From positions 5,781,001 through 5,845,000 of the forward strand of contig CM049411.1 in the NCBI GenBank assembly GCA_026929865.2: 64,000 nt of DNA, written 5' to 3'. The translations under genes and the position numbers were made by a program. The DNA is from Hyperoplus lanceolatus. Lineage: Eukaryota; Chordata; Actinopteri; Uranoscopiformes; Ammodytidae. Position 1 is the stretch's first letter, and each line of letters opens with the position of its first letter. Of the stretch, positions 1 to 62,597 are shown piece after piece. Under the pieces are notes generated by a model. The model had not been told where the DNA came from. It saw nothing but the letters and a program-made list of their open reading frames with translations, and did no database searches.

Positions 1-120
<120 letters not shown>

Positions 121-606
121 CTATACCTAATATTAACTGATTTAGTACTATAAAGACTTACTGTATAAGGACATCATTATAGTTTGTGTTTTTGTAAAGT
201 GGAGTCAGATCAAGACGCCCTGAAGGGTTGCAGGAAACTTCAAATCCGAGACTATACCACAGGAAATTGAATACTCATTCAGTTTTACAGATTTTGTCAA
301 ATCTTGGCAATTTTTTTCATACTAAATACCAGAGGATTTTTCCCCCTTTCAGGCTATTAGAAACACATTTTTTATTGAACTGCTCACAGCTCAACTTGTT
401 ACAAATGTAGTAAACAAGAAGAATTATGTGACTTTTTTGTTACTTAAAAAAGTTGCCTTGTCTTTGTTTTGTACCAATAACATCTGTGCTGTATATGACA
501 AGTGTTTATTTATTCCCCCAACAGTCCAGGGTCATTTTCCAACAGCCAGGAGAGAGGAGCTTCCATTCATACTACCAGGTCTGTCTGTCTGTCTGTGCTT
601 GGTCTA

Positions 607-663
<57 letters not shown>

Positions 664-858
664 TGTGCGTGTGTGTGTCTTTGCATCTGTGCATCTGCTT
701 CTGAAGAGAGTATGTGCATGTTATTTATTTGTAAACATATCAAAAATTAAACACCATTTACAGCAGTGTTCACGGTTTAATAGACGATATATCTAACAAT
801 GTAAAAGCACAGAGTATGTTGTAAGTAAATTGTATGTATGTTTTTGACCCTCCATCAG
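121..858. other. Intron upstream of exon 1
   Basis: AT-rich intron with a (TG)n tract at 608-661 and a few TCTG units at 580-595. Nothing else recognised. Confidence 0.7.
608..680. repeat. (TG)n microsatellite
   Basis: About 27 TG units, then an interrupted TGCG/TG tail. Confidence 0.95.
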
Positions 859-49590
<48,732 letters not shown>

Positions 49591-49615
49591 GTGAGCAGGG
49601 GGGAAACAATGGTTA

Positions 49616-49648
<33 letters not shown>

Positions 49649-49661
49649 AACACACACACAG

Positions 49662-49710
49662 GTGACGGCATCGGGGAGCTAGTCGGCACCTTACTCTCCC
49701 ACTTCAAGAG
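49662..49710 (+). pseudogene. Shortened duplicate of myo1d exon 16 with acceptor and donor kept
   Basis: 49 bp: the first 6 nt of exon 16 fused to its last 43 nt, with one substitution (ctg to cta). It has the same (CA)n-cag acceptor and the same gtgagcagggggg donor. The middle of the exon (about 106 bp) is missing, so 49 nt is not a multiple of 3. Entered in the exon 16 frame it reads a few codons and then TAG. If spliced in, it would end the protein in the tail. Confidence 0.85.
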
Positions 49711-50424
49711 GTGAGCAGGGGGGAAAACAATGGGTAACTAATGGTGGTAGAAGAGGATTTACTAACATGTCTACCTTGGACTATAGTTTGCTGATAGAAC
49801 GTTTTGGTTGACAACAACGTGATGATTTAGTCGTTTATTGGGTACTGGGTATTGTCAAAGACTTCACAATATGATATTCATCACAATACATGGGTCACGA
49901 TACATTGGGATATGATGCACAGTATATTGCCATCACACTTTTATGTAGTTTGGAGAGTTTGCCACTAAAATAACAATGTAAATAGACGTTCATTGAATTC
50001 TAAGTGCTGATGGGGTATGACTCCACCGTCGCACGTACCCTATTGGCACTGCACGAGTAGTCCAAACTTACAATGACATTTTTGTAAAGGTGACTGAATT
50101 TCTGAAAGATTTTGTCAAATTCAATAGTCTTGGCCCAGTTGTGTTGTATTGACCGAGGATTAATTGGGCAGACAGAGTTGACAGACACAACTGTTCTTAC
50201 CTGAACCCTAAAGTGTATTCAATCTATTCAGACCGTTCCGCAGGACAAGTTACTGTGAAAATGATCATTTATATCCAATATTTCAAATCTCCTCAGCGCA
50301 GAGAAAAACACATTTACAAATTAAATTAAATCTCTGAATCCTGCTGCTGCTTTTTCTTACCAAACAATTCACTTACAGTTCACGTCTTTTCAAAAAAAAA
50401 TTGCTCTCAAGATTACAAAACATA

Positions 50425-50600
50425 GGCGCTCCGGTGGCGTAGTGAATAGAGCGCAGGTTCAAATCCGACACGTGGACCTTTGCTGCAGGTCATCCCCCCT
50501 CTCTCTCTGTCTCTCTCTGTCTCTCTCTGTCTCTCTCTGTCTCTCTCTGTCTCTCTCTGTCTCCCCATTTCAACAGTTTATCTCAAAAAAAGAATCTTAA
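50425..50600 (+). mobile_element. SINE-B copy with internal deletion and expanded 10-bp repeat
   Basis: The head is joined directly to the B box (gagcgcaggttcaaatccg), losing about 40 bp. Then ctctctctgt is repeated six times (50501-50560) where other copies have about one. Confidence 0.85.
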
Positions 50601-51123
50601 AAAAAAAATTACAAAACATTGTTTGCATTGAAAGTCCACTTTCTTCTATTTTACCCATGAAGACATTGAACTAGAGCCCCAGACAAGAACCTATTGAATA
50701 CATTCACGTGCATATTTCTAATACAAATCCAAACTTATAATGATAACAAGTAATAAGTAATTACAATAGTTTGCAAAGAATGTCACCGTTTTCTTCTGTT
50801 GATCGGCACAAGGTTAAACTTGTGAATAGAGCATTGAGACGTGGATATTACATTTTATCCCATTATCTCTCGTTTGAGCTCAATATATTTCATTCTGTCT
50901 CCGTCCACATTAGTTGGTTATCCTCACTGCAGTAGATCCTTGTCTGTCCATGTTACAGTCTCCCTCCCACACACTGTGACACCAGACTGAACTCAGGTTA
51001 TCCTCAGTTCACTGCATTTTTGTGAGTTTTATAAGGATAGTTAAAATGACGCCCGAGTTCAAGTAAAGGCTATTTTGTTTTATAACAGTATGTTATGTAT
51101 TGTGTACTGCTCTTGATTCCTTG

Positions 51124-51335
<212 letters not shown>

Positions 51336-51839
51336 GAATACAGTGATTACATTCATCTATTCTGTCTATTTAGCTAACGGCAGACCAACTCCAGAAGCTG
51401 TATATTGTACACACGCTAATCTGAATGTCACAGAAAAAACTAAATAAAAAAACTAAAATGCTATTAAATTGTCAAAAAATCCCCACAATATTAAAGTTGA
51501 GGCAGCATGTGCAGTATAAGCTAAAGTTACTGCATTAGTAATGATCATTTTTTGTTGACTGAAATAGCTTGTGTATGTGAGAACAGTTCAAATGGAGGCC
51601 ACTCTATCTTATCCTTATGTCCTTCACTGCATAGAGGAAAACTTTCTTGTACTATCTAATAGACACTTCTTTACCAACTGAAACCCAGTAGACTTTATTT
51701 AACTTTAAAATTCCAGTTGTGCTGATTGTTTAATTTGCATTCCTATTTAAGTCACTAATTTCACCAGATTTTATTTAAAATGTATGTATTCTTCTTTCTA
51801 GCCAATTGCATGTGGCCTGCATCTCTCTGCTTAGCTTTG

Positions 51840-51986
<147 letters not shown>

Positions 51987-52164
51987 GGGACTTGTGTATT
52001 TTCTCAATCGTTCCTTTTCTTTGATGGTATCTTGTTCTATTGTGGAGCCATTCCTCTGTAGGTGTCGGACTGAGAAAGGCTTTCTGTAATGACCCTCCCT
52101 GTGCCTCACAGGCCGAATCATCCATCACTGTATTACAGAACAAAGGCTACACCGTCACGTGCAA

Positions 52165-52412
52165 TTACGTGTGTGTGCGTGTGCGTGTGTATGTGTGTAT
52201 GTTTGTGGCAGGTTCTCACTTTGGGACAGGCCTTAAAAAGGGCTGTTTGAGGGTTAACACCAGGTTTTAAGGTTCAGTTATGAATTAGGTTTATGTTAGG
52301 GTTAGTGTTAGGGTTGGGGTTAGGCATTTAGTTTTGGTAGGGTCAGGGTAAGGGGCTAGGGAATGCATTATGTCCTCTTAAGTATAGGTGTGTGTGTGTG
52401 TGTGTGTGTTTG
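52165..52412 (+). repeat. Family F repeat, copy 3
   Basis: (TG)n-like head, ctcactttgggacaggcctt, gggttaacaccaggttttaa, tgttagggttagtgttaggg, then gcattatgtcc and (TG)n. Confidence 0.75.
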
Positions 52413-52539
52413 TGTTTGTGTATATCCGTACTGTATGATATTTTGCATGCAGTGTCAAACCACCACTGCAGCTCCCCGCAGATGAAGCTTTGACCTTTAT
52501 CTCTCCTTCAATATGCTGCACAGTCGACAATATGCACAG

Positions 52540-52542
52540 ACA

Positions 52543-52583
<41 letters not shown>

Positions 52584-52586
52584 TGA

Positions 52587-52623
<37 letters not shown>

Positions 52624-52810
52624 GCGTACATATACTCACATACTCAAACTCTCTCTCTCTCCCTCTCTCTCTCTCTCACACACACACATACACTGTACAC
52701 AGACACACACTCTCTCTCTCACACAGACACACATACTCACACTCTCTCTCTCACACACACACACAGACTCACACTCTCTCCCTCACACACACACACACAC
52801 ACACAGAGAG
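52540..52810. repeat. (CA)n/(CT)n compound array
   Basis: Alternating CA runs and CT runs over 270 bp. Confidence 0.93.
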
Positions 52811-53279
52811 AAGGGAAGCTTACAGCAGCAACAAAGCAACACTTTATCCTCCTCAAAGTGACAGCCAGGCCGAACTAGAATGACACCGCTGCCGGGGATG
52901 AACCCACTTCTGTTCATCGCTCTGTCTGGATACTTGAGGTTGTATCAGACAAGATTTGTTTCTGACAGTTTTCTGAATCTGCTTTTGGAGTTAATCTCTC
53001 TATTTCTATCATGTTATTATGAATTAAAATTTTGCGGAAGACTAGAATGGTTTTGATATAGTGTCAAGTCTGGCATATTTAGAATGGAATGGAATAGTCT
53101 GTATTGTCATTGTACATGTAGATCTAAATTATAATACAGTCCTATCAGTGCAAACATCAGAAAAAAGCAAAATAGTTAAATAAAAAATATAAAATAGACC
53201 TTAAAACACTTTAGAAAATATATTAAAATATACAGACGATCCTCAGAAGAAGGGGAAAACACACACCACACATACAAGA

Positions 53280-53640
53280 CATTTATATTCATAGACAAAA
53301 TTAGTTTTTTTAGGAGCAGAAACGTTCCAATACCCCGCCAAGTTCTTTCAAATTCAAGTTATTCAGACATTTATGCAACTCATACCTAAGAAGCTAACCC
53401 TCTTATTTATCATGACGCACCAGCAGTTGTCTTGACTACAATGGTTTTTCGTGTTGATATAATGGCAACCCTGGCATATTTTTATGTATATATTTATTGT
53501 CTTTTTTAAGAGCTCAAACGTATCAATACAACGCCCCAAGTTGCTCCTAGCGGAAGTGATTCAGACATTTCTGCACAACACACACATAAGAAGATAAACC
53601 CTCTTATTATTTATCATGACGCACCAGTTGTCTAGAGAAA
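53280..53640. repeat. Diverged direct duplication, about 150-180 bp
   Basis: ttattcagacatttatgcaa ... ttatttatcatgacgcacca at 53356-53420 recurs as tgattcagacatttctgcac ... ttatttatcatgacgcacca at 53560-53625. Confidence 0.6.
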
Positions 53641-53688
53641 CTCAGAAATACTTCATTCTTATTATGCATAGAAGGGGGTGGGAGAAGG

Positions 53689-53719
<31 letters not shown>

Positions 53720-54689
53720 GGTAGTGGGAGAGGGATTAGATTCCCATGCCTACAGCATCCATCCCTCTCTTTCAAGCCTTTTTTATGCTTCCTATTTTTG
53801 TCTTTATCCCCTTTGTACAAATCTGTGTGTGTGTGTGTGTGCGTGTGCGTGTGCGTGTGCGTGTGTGTGACACACACCATCCCCAATCTTCATTTCTGGA
53901 GATGAGGCAATGAAATATTTAATACTCTGCTGGTGTTGAAGCCTATATTTAGATGAGACGGAGCAGCTTCACACTTTCTTCTATCTCTGTCTCTCGTGTG
54001 TGTGTGTGTCTCTGTCTGTCTGTGTGTGTGTGTGCGCGCGTTGTGCGTTTGAGACTGCAGCACTTTGCATCTGATTTAACACAAACTGCAAAATTGATAA
54101 GACATTTTAAGGCGATCATCAAAAACACTTTACAATACGTTCTCCAGCCTCTCATATCGATTAACCTTTAAATTCTCAAACAGTGAACGAATTTGAAATA
54201 TATTCATATCAGACAGAGACCTTTATTTTCAATTGTATCTGGTCCGTTTGTGTTATAACTAGGGATGTCCATGGTTAACCGTTAACTGATAAGATAAAAC
54301 TTTTAAAATGGAAAGCATGTCAGTTGATCAATGAATAACTGTGTTTTGAACTGCAGCTGCTTAACAAAAACAATGAGCAAAATCATCAAAAACAAAATTG
54401 TGTTTTTTTTTTGTTTTTTTTTTGCAACAGTAAATGTGTATCTGAATCTGAATCCCCTTCGGACAACACAAAGTATGATGTATGATGTGAAAGAGATAAT
54501 TGTGTATGGTGTGGAATTGTCCAAATGAATATAAAAAATAAATAAATAAATAGATAGATAGATTGATAAATAAATAAATAAATAAATAAGGAAAAGTATA
54601 GCCGATTAGTAGCCGTATAGTATCAGTTAAACCGTTAAAGAAAAAACTTTAAAATGCAACATCACACATCATCTTCTTGTTTCTCGCAT

Positions 54690-54970
54690 GCGCCTCTTGC
54701 ATGAGGTCTCTGGTTCGATCCCCGACACTGGACAGGAGGGTGTAAGTAATAAAACTAGTGGTGGCTGCTATTACATCTACTGTGCCCACCATCTCTACCA
54801 TTGTGTCCTTGAGCAAGACACTTAACCCCAAAAACTGCTCCAGGGGCGCTGTACTATGGCTGACCCTGTGCTCTGACGCCCTCTGAAGTGTGGTAACTTG
54901 AGAGGGGGATATGCGGAAAGACAGATTTCAATGTAACCAACCATTGACTAATAAAGTAACTTAACTTAAA
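54690..54970 (+). mobile_element. SINE-like family C copy
   Basis: ggtctctggttcgatccccg, gtgtccttgagcaagacact, ctctgaagtgtggtaacttg, gactaataaagtaacttaac. Confidence 0.75.
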
Positions 54971-55289
54971 AGCCTCTCAACAGATTAAGGACCATTTTTC
55001 TTATTCCAACAACTCTAGTTTTATATTTCTCAGTCAGTGACGTATCGAACACTTCTACATTTAATTCCGACTTCTCCCCACTGGGTTCTGTATGTAAAAA
55101 TAGCCTGTGTTGAATTATTCATGGCTATCTTCAATTCTCACCGGTGGCAAACAGACAGCAGGAATATACGAGTAACTTCTAAGCTGGAAGATGAGGATGT
55201 TTTGACGGGTTAAAATGACATTAAATGGGTTTACGTCGTGTTAGGGTTGTCAGCGTTTACAGACAGTTGGCACATTTTCTCTCTCCTAC

Positions 55290-55530
55290 AGTGTGTGTGT
55301 GTGTGTGTGTGTGCGTGCGTGTGTGTATGTTGTGGGAGTCAATAACGGGATTTTATTAACTCAAGCTCACTGTCCTGTGTGTTTGTGTGTGTGTGTGTGT
55401 CTCTGTCTGTCTGTGTGCAAGTGTGTATTTGTGTATCCGTATGTATGTATGTGTGTGTGTGTATGTGTGTGTCTCTGTCTGTGTGCGAGTGTGTATTTGT
55501 GTATCCGTATGTGTGTGTGTGTTGCCCGAC
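55290..55530. repeat. (TG)n minisatellite with duplicated block
   Basis: gagtgtgtatttgtgtatcc-like blocks with tctctgtctg occur twice (55402-55450 and 55473-55520). Confidence 0.88.
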
Positions 55531-55708
55531 ATTGCTAAATCCCTGGTTGACATAATCTCTCTCTGTCTCTGTATTGTGTGTGTTGTGTAACCGGCCGGAA
55601 TCCGTTTCTTAGAAAAATATTGCGGAGCGTTTCTGTAGCAACAGCTTTGCCCCTGCCGACCGTCACTGTCCTCAGTGACTAATGAAAAACCCTGTGCAAG
55701 AGATTGAT

Positions 55709-55830
55709 CGTGTGTGTGTGTGTGTGTGTGTGTGTACTTGCGTGCTTGCTTGCGTGTGTGTGTGTGTGCTTGCATGCTTGCTTGTTTGTGTGTGTGTGTG
55801 TGTGTGTGAGTGTTTGTGTGTGTGTGTTCT
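55709..55830. repeat. (TG)/(TTGC) array
   Basis: TG runs with cttgcgtgcttgcttg and a near repeat. Confidence 0.88.
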
Positions 55831-56929
55831 GGTGCATAGAGTAGATTGGCGGTTTGTATGCTGACACAATTCATTGATTAGTCAATGGAGAGAAAGTGTA
55901 TTGACGACAGTTTTTATGAGAGTTGGTAAACCTTTAAATTGTTTTAATTATTCGTGACAAAACAATAAGTATACTACACAAACACTTTAGTGTTCAATAC
56001 CTTACCAAACTAAGAAAAAAATGTTTTTTCATGTACCAAAAAAAACTTAAATACTCAATCACAACCACACATTGATGGTGTAAAACTGGCAACGATTTTA
56101 ACATTTGAAAACATAAAATCTCTAAAGAGAACAATTTGAAAACTGACCCATTTTGTTGCTTAAACCAATCTGAGGTTTACCATCTACTTATGATGTTGAT
56201 AAATGAATAATCTTTAAGTTATTTTACTGAGCAAAGTCCTGAATTAGCAAGATACGAGAGCTTGCATGTACAGCAAATTTAGCAGGTCAATGAGGCTATT
56301 CTTAGGCACAGCATGTCTTTGACCTGAAGGCTAACGTCAGCATGATAGCATGTTGGCGTGATAAGGTTTGCTAAGTGGCACTTAACACAGAGTAGCCTAC
56401 AGCTGAGGGTGGTGGGCACGCCATTTAGTTTGGCCGGTATGCGGTCGTAAAGTGAGGTAATGGACAGATTGTTAATTTGACCTGAAGATGAGAAAAGAAG
56501 TCAGGGGGTCAACAAGGTTATTACAGTTCATTCATAGGTGAATATGAATGTAAAATGTCAGGTAAATTGGAAAATAGAAATTGTATGAGAACTCTTATAA
56601 AAATAAATAAATAATATAAATCTTGTGTAGCAGAATTAGCTAAATGTAATATTTATTAGGCCGCTAATCATTTTGCATCCCCTTACATTGATCCTCTGAC
56701 CCATTTGAGGTCCACAGCACACTGGTTTGGAACCACTGTATTAAGCAATGACTAAACTAATGATATTTGATAATCTGTTGCAGCTCTTGATGATTTGCTT
56801 TGTTGCTTAGAGAGAGGAAAAAATAATTTTCATTTACCAAAAAAAGACACATTTTGGCATGTTAAATGTATTTCAAGGTGTTAACCTGGCACAATTTAAT
56901 TTTGACCCATGAAATCTCTTTAAGGGATA

Positions 56930-57155
56930 AATTAAAGGTGCTCCGAGGAACGTTCAGTTTGTCCATTCTTGCGCCCCCTTTGGACAAAAGCGGTAGTGTT
57001 TTTACTACGCCAGCTGTAGTTCCTGGGTGAGCGTATACCCATGACAAAGGCATTAAGAAAAACTACTGTACATAAAAATAGCAGTCTTTGCACTGATGGT
57101 CCTGTTTGCTGTTACATGTCATTTATGATCATCAGAGGAACAATTAGACTGTTTC
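56930..57155 (+). mobile_element. MITE family G, copy 4
   Basis: ttaaaggtgctccgaggaac, ctttggacaaaagcggtagt, ccagctgtagttcctgggtg, ttgcactgatggtcctgttt. Confidence 0.7.
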
Positions 57156-57430
57156 AGAAATATTTAAAAGTATCTCGTAGTAGCTTTTAAAACATAAAAG
57201 CTGACGTGTTTTAGTAGTTACCAAACACAGTAAACCATCTATTGCAGCCTATTGATGGTTTGCTTATAGCCTTCAGTGAGCGAGAGAACCTTCGTTGTTG
57301 TAAACTGTCTAGGTCTGTTTATGTGACCTTCCTCATACAGTATCTGCCCTCAAGCTGGTTGCTTCATCCATTCACACTTCTCACTTCACTTACCCTATAC
57401 TCTGACCTCCACAACTACCTTTTGTCCTTC

Positions 57431-57438
57431 TCTGTCTT

Positions 57439-57515
<77 letters not shown>

Positions 57516-57624
57516 AAAAGACAAACAAACAGACACACACAAAGACAGACAAACACACCACACACTCTCTCTCACACCCACACTCTCTCTCTTACACACA
57601 TACAAACACATACACACGTACTCA

Positions 57625-57666
<42 letters not shown>
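57431..57666. repeat. (CT)n then (CA)n compound array
   Basis: 80 bp of CT, then CA, AAAC and CT steps. Confidence 0.93.
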
Positions 57667-57670
<4 letters not shown>

Positions 57671-57959
57671 ACTACAGCATGAGTCAGCAGGAGTGTGCAG
57701 TATACACACGGCCCTCCATTGATCTTTAGAGTGATGTGGTCATATTCTGTTTCTGCCCTTTGCTTCCCAGAAGAGGGGAACATTTAGCCTTTCACCATGT
57801 ATGCTACTGACACTGCAGAATAAGGAGTGAGTGAGTGTGTGAGTGAGTGACTTGTTAGACTGCAAACAATGCAAAATAAATGAATTATTTTTATTGAAGA
57901 AGGGCTGTAAATCAAGTTAATTAAATTATAACATTAACATCGTTAAAAGTTACAAATAA

Positions 57960-58340
57960 GCGAGAGAGGTGGAGAGAGATAGGGGAGACAGAGAGGGCGA
58001 TAAGGACAGAGAGAGGGAGACAGGGAAAGAGTCAGAGAGAGAGGGAGAGAGAGAGAGAAAGCCTTTGTCTCTCTCACCAAGGTCACCCTTTCTGCTGAAT
58101 CAAATATTTCAGACTGATAGAAGTGAAGCTCTTCTCTTCTCTGGTTCCTCGCTCTGCACTAAAGCTGCCCCTCCCCCTCCTGTTTTTCACTTCACATTCC
58201 TCTTCCCCCTCTCTCTCTCTCTCTCGCTCTCTCTCTTTCTCTCTCTCACTCACACACACACACTCACTCACTCACTCTCTCTCTCTCTCACACACACACA
58301 CACGCTCTCTCTCTCTATCGCTCTCTCTCTCTCTCCATCC
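57960..58340. repeat. GA-rich block and (CT)/(CA) block
   Basis: 57960-58065 purine-rich GAGA/GACA; 58205-58340 CT and CA runs. Confidence 0.88.
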
Positions 58341-58481
58341 TTTCTGGGGTGCTGCGGAATGGATGCAGTTCCCATGGCAACCTTTGGCAACCATGTTTTT
58401 TTTTTCTGTGCCTGATACGAATATATGTGATCCATTAATAACTCTGCTGGCTGGAGATTATAACACAGCACAACTAGTACA

Positions 58482-58566
58482 CAGACAGACAGAGAAGCAG
58501 AGACACAGACAGACAGACAGACAGACAGACAGGCAGGCAGGCAGACAGACAGACAGACAGACAGAC
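58482..58566. repeat. (ACAG)n with (GCAG)n
   Basis: About 18 tetranucleotide units, with three GCAG variants in the middle. Confidence 0.95.
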
Positions 58567-58917
58567 TTTTTAACCACATTTAATATTTAGAATAAGAATT
58601 TTTCATTGTCATTGTGCAAGTACAATTTTACACAATACAAAACAAGGAAGAACTTGGCTTCTATGATAGAATAAAATAATATAGTTTTGTAGGCAAACAT
58701 CTGTACATTTCTCAAAGTTAAGTATTGTGGATTATAAGTATTTGAAAAAAAAAACAGTATTGCATTGGCACTAGAGTAAACAATAAACAGTCACTTTTCT
58801 CATGTGGAAAAGCTTGTGCAGTGAGACAGTCTTCAAGGATGATCTATCTGCATAGTCGTTATATAACTTCCAAAATGTGCAAAGTCAAAATGCATGTAAG
58901 TTCATATATTCTCTCTC

Positions 58918-58928
58918 ACTCACACACG

Positions 58929-59010
<82 letters not shown>

Positions 59011-59064
59011 AACACACACACAGAAAATAGACTCGAGAAGACACACTCATTCACAGTCACAAAC

Positions 59065-59105
<41 letters not shown>
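58918..59105. repeat. (CA)n microsatellites
   Basis: Two CA runs (58935-59006, 59067-59105) split by a short unique spacer. Confidence 0.95.
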
Positions 59106-59106
<1 letters not shown>

Positions 59107-59354
59107 GAGTCATTGTTATGTGGGCCAGTGGGTCCTACTTGTCTCATTGGCACAGTGCTGCAGCCTGGGGGAGGAGGATGAGGCTGGGTGAAGTGATGGA
59201 TAGCGAGTGGCCAGGCCTGTGTGTGTGTGCGTGTGCGTGTGCGTGACTGTGACGATGTGTTTGTGTGTGCTGCTGACTTTGTAAGTACACATTAGAGATT
59301 GCACTTAAAAGGTGTGAAAATGCATTACGTGTGTCAGAGGTCATGTGCATAAAC

Positions 59355-59357
<3 letters not shown>

Positions 59358-59438
<81 letters not shown>
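59358..59438. repeat. (TG)n microsatellite
   Basis: About 40 TG units. Confidence 0.97.
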
Positions 59439-59444
<6 letters not shown>

Positions 59445-60060
59445 CTATGTGACTTGTTGTGACCAATTTTTGTACTGCAGCCAGCTCAGAATCACTGCCA
59501 AACAACCTCTCTCTCTCTATTTGTTTCTCTAAGGCCTTGTTCACACTAGACATGTTGCATGAGTTTGGTTTGTGTGTGTGTGTGTGTGCGTGAGTTTGGT
59601 GTGTTTGTGATTTAATTTAGGTTCCTATGTTAACAGGTTAGACCGTTCACACTGCTCGCGCTATTTCTGATCCGAGCTGCTTACAGTTCATCTAGCATCA
59701 AAAAGACAGTAAACAATGATATGTTTGACATTATACAAGCTTCAAAACTGGGCAAAGACATAATATTTTACCTGATGAAACCCCAATAATCTTTAGTTTT
59801 TCCTTATTAACTTATAGATGTGTTTATTTATTATATGTTTAACCCCATGTGACATCAGGGCAGCAGTTTTCCATATCTCTCTCCTGGCACACATTTTAAA
59901 ATTACATTAAACACTAAAATACATTTTTAAAAATTACAGTTTTGTGATAAAACATTATTATTTCATTTTCATATCCTTTTTAATATCCATGGCCAATACA
60001 AAATCAATGGAGAAAGGGCTTGCTGGTCTAGTGTGTATATCGCATAATATCACCAAACAC

Positions 60061-60357
60061 AGTTAAGTTAAGTTACTTTATTAGTCAATGGTTACATTGA
60101 AATTTGTCTTTCCGCATATCCCCTCTCAAGTTACCACACTTCAGAGGGGGTCAGTCTTGGTACAGCGCCTTATGGGCAGGTTTGGGGTTTAGTGTCTTGC
60201 TCAAGGACACAAAGGTAGAGATAGTGGGCACTGTAGACGTAATACCAGCCACCACTTGTTTTACTACTAACAACCTCCTGTCCGGTGCCAGGGATCGATC
60301 CAGGGACCTCATAGTTACTGGTCGGCGACCTTTTCCTCTAGGCCATCCTACCACCCC
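60061..60357 (-). mobile_element. SINE-like family C copy, minus strand
   Basis: gttaagttactttattagtc ... agtgtcttgctcaaggacac ... gggatcgatccagggacctc ... aggccatcctaccacc. Confidence 0.78.
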
Positions 60358-60663
60358 AGCTAATGGAGTGTGTTACGGACGTCCTAACCTACTAATAACA
60401 CAGTGTTGTGTTTTTATCATGAAGCACTCACACAGACACTGACGCAAGCTTTTTCCTAACAGCTGACTTGGTCAAAATATTACAGTTACCTCATCGATTG
60501 ACACAAACTGTTTACCATCAGTTTATTGATTTGTCTTTTAAGTGATTCATCAAGCTTGAATGTCAGTCTTTAAAACGTGAGGATGGCATCATTACACATT
60601 CAATATATTCCATAAAAAAAAACTGCTGATATCTCTGTTGTAGGATTTTACAGTGCATAGACG

Positions 60664-60686
60664 CGCGTGTGTGTGTGCGTGCGTGC

Positions 60687-60735
<49 letters not shown>

Positions 60736-60758
60736 TGCGTGCGTGTGTGTGTGTGTGT
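60664..60758. repeat. (TG)/(TGCG) array
   Basis: TG runs with CGTG steps at both ends. Confidence 0.93.
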
Positions 60759-60804
60759 CATCTATGCAATTGATTGTACTAAAGATCTTTACTTTGGCCA
60801 ACAC

Positions 60805-60995
60805 TGGCAAGTTTATCTCTATAGCACAATTCAGACACAAGGCCATTCAAAGTGCTTTACAGGGGAATAACATACATCAAGATTAGACATTATAAATTAC
60901 ATTTAAGAGATAGTATAAACAAAGAAAATACATCAAGAGTCAAGATTAGACAGTAAACATTAAGACAGCGATGTAGAATGGCTGCAATGGAAATT
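60805..60995 (+). mobile_element. Retrotransposon 3'-tail, family I
   Basis: ggcaagtttatctctatagc, aattcagacacaaggccatt, catcaagattagacattata, gacagcgatgtagaatggct. Confidence 0.65.
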
Positions 60996-61598
60996 ACGTG
61001 ACTTATAATATGGTTATTTTCTATTTATGCGATAATGCTTATGAACCAAAGATAGTAAATAATATGGATGTAGCATCCGGGCTGACCTCAATTATTCACA
61101 CAGCATCCAATAATCCTGGTTTGTGCACGTCGCCATTTTGTGAGGGGGAGGGATATAGCTGACGTATACCTCCGAGGCAAAGTGAGGGACAACGGGCGGA
61201 GAGCTGTCACTCAAGAGATCGCGCCAATACATTTTAACCTCCAAAAGAATAAAAACTAGCGTGGTCCAAAAAAATTCACCCCCCTCAGTGTTGTCATGGA
61301 GATATGACCTAAACATACAGACTAAAATGGTTTTGTGGCCCAGGCTGTAAATAGGTTTAATAAGACTTTGAAAACGGCCTGTCTAACAAGTGAGTCAAAG
61401 AAAAACTGCTCGGTCTTGGCACCACCACCCCAGTGGCACTTCCGGTTACTACAGTTGTGGTCACTTCCTTATTGGATGCCGGTAAAAATCGCTGAGGTTG
61501 GGGCTTGTTATGAACTCATGATAAATGGGAACTAAATTGCACACTTGTAATTATCTCTGACCCTTTGACAGATTGAGCACTCGAGAATGGATTTATAA

Positions 61599-61690
<92 letters not shown>

Positions 61691-61698
61691 ACGCGTGC
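61599..61698. repeat. (GT)n microsatellite
   Basis: About 45 GT units and a CGCACGCG tail. Confidence 0.97.
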
Positions 61699-61917
61699 TG
61701 TGTTCGAATGGGAAGAGATAAAAAGTGTTGGATTAGGTTAAGCTCACACTCTCTATGCTGGGAAAATCTTACGCCTCTGAAGTTTAATTGCGGTCTTCTA
61801 GTAATTATCAAGATTATCATAAAATGGCGGCGCTGCATTAATAGGCGTTTCTATTACAGGATTATGATGATTTTGCTTCTTTTCTGAGCTTGTTCATCAA
61901 AAAAAAAAATAATCTGC

Positions 61918-62100
61918 GGGGGCGCCTTTAGCTCAGTTGGTAAAGCGTCCCCCCCATGGGCCTCGGCCGGCAGCAGACCCGGGTTCGATTCCAGCCTGCG
62001 GTCGTTCTCTGCATGTCACTCCCCTCTCTGCCCCATTTCAACTCTGTCTCTACACTATCAATATAGCATAAAAATGCCAAAAAAATATCTTAAATAAAAA
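61918..62100 (+). mobile_element. SINE-A, complete
   Basis: Head gggggcgcctttagctcagt tggtaaagcg (A box), B box gggttcgattcc, body gcatgtcactcccctctctg, A-rich tail. aatctgc repeats on both sides, fitting a target-site duplication. Best reference copy for family A here. Confidence 0.9.
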
Positions 62101-62205
62101 AATTAAAAATCTGCCCGTTAGGCTCACCCTCGAACACAAAATGCTTTGTAACACAGTCCCAGGCATTGATTACATAATGAGTACATCAGACAATAATTAG
62201 ATACA

Positions 62206-62241
62206 GAGCTGTTCCTTCAATACAAATTGAAGGAACAGCTC
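62206..62241. repeat. Perfect hairpin, 15-bp stem, 6-nt loop
   Basis: gagctgttccttcaa is followed after 6 nt by its exact reverse complement. Confidence 0.7.
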
Positions 62242-62597
62242 AGCAAAAAAAAAATCCCCAGTGCTTTTCGAATCATAAATGAGGTGTTCTTCATTTTTAT
62301 AACAATTACTTTTGGCTGTTTTATTTTTTGCAAATGAATATGTGTGAAGTATATTGATTTATTGAAGTAAGAGTATTATAGGTATATAGGTTGGTGTTAT
62401 GTATTCTCTTTTGTTGGTTAAAAAATACCTACAGCACTTTATTTTTAATTTTTTGGGGTATTAGACTGTTTTTCACTTTTCATTTTACAAACCATTAGTT
62501 AAGAAAATCATCAGCAGAGTACCAATATTACACTAGTAACTGGTACCAATATTAGTAAACTATCATGGTGTGGTAACTGTACGTGCTGGACATTATA

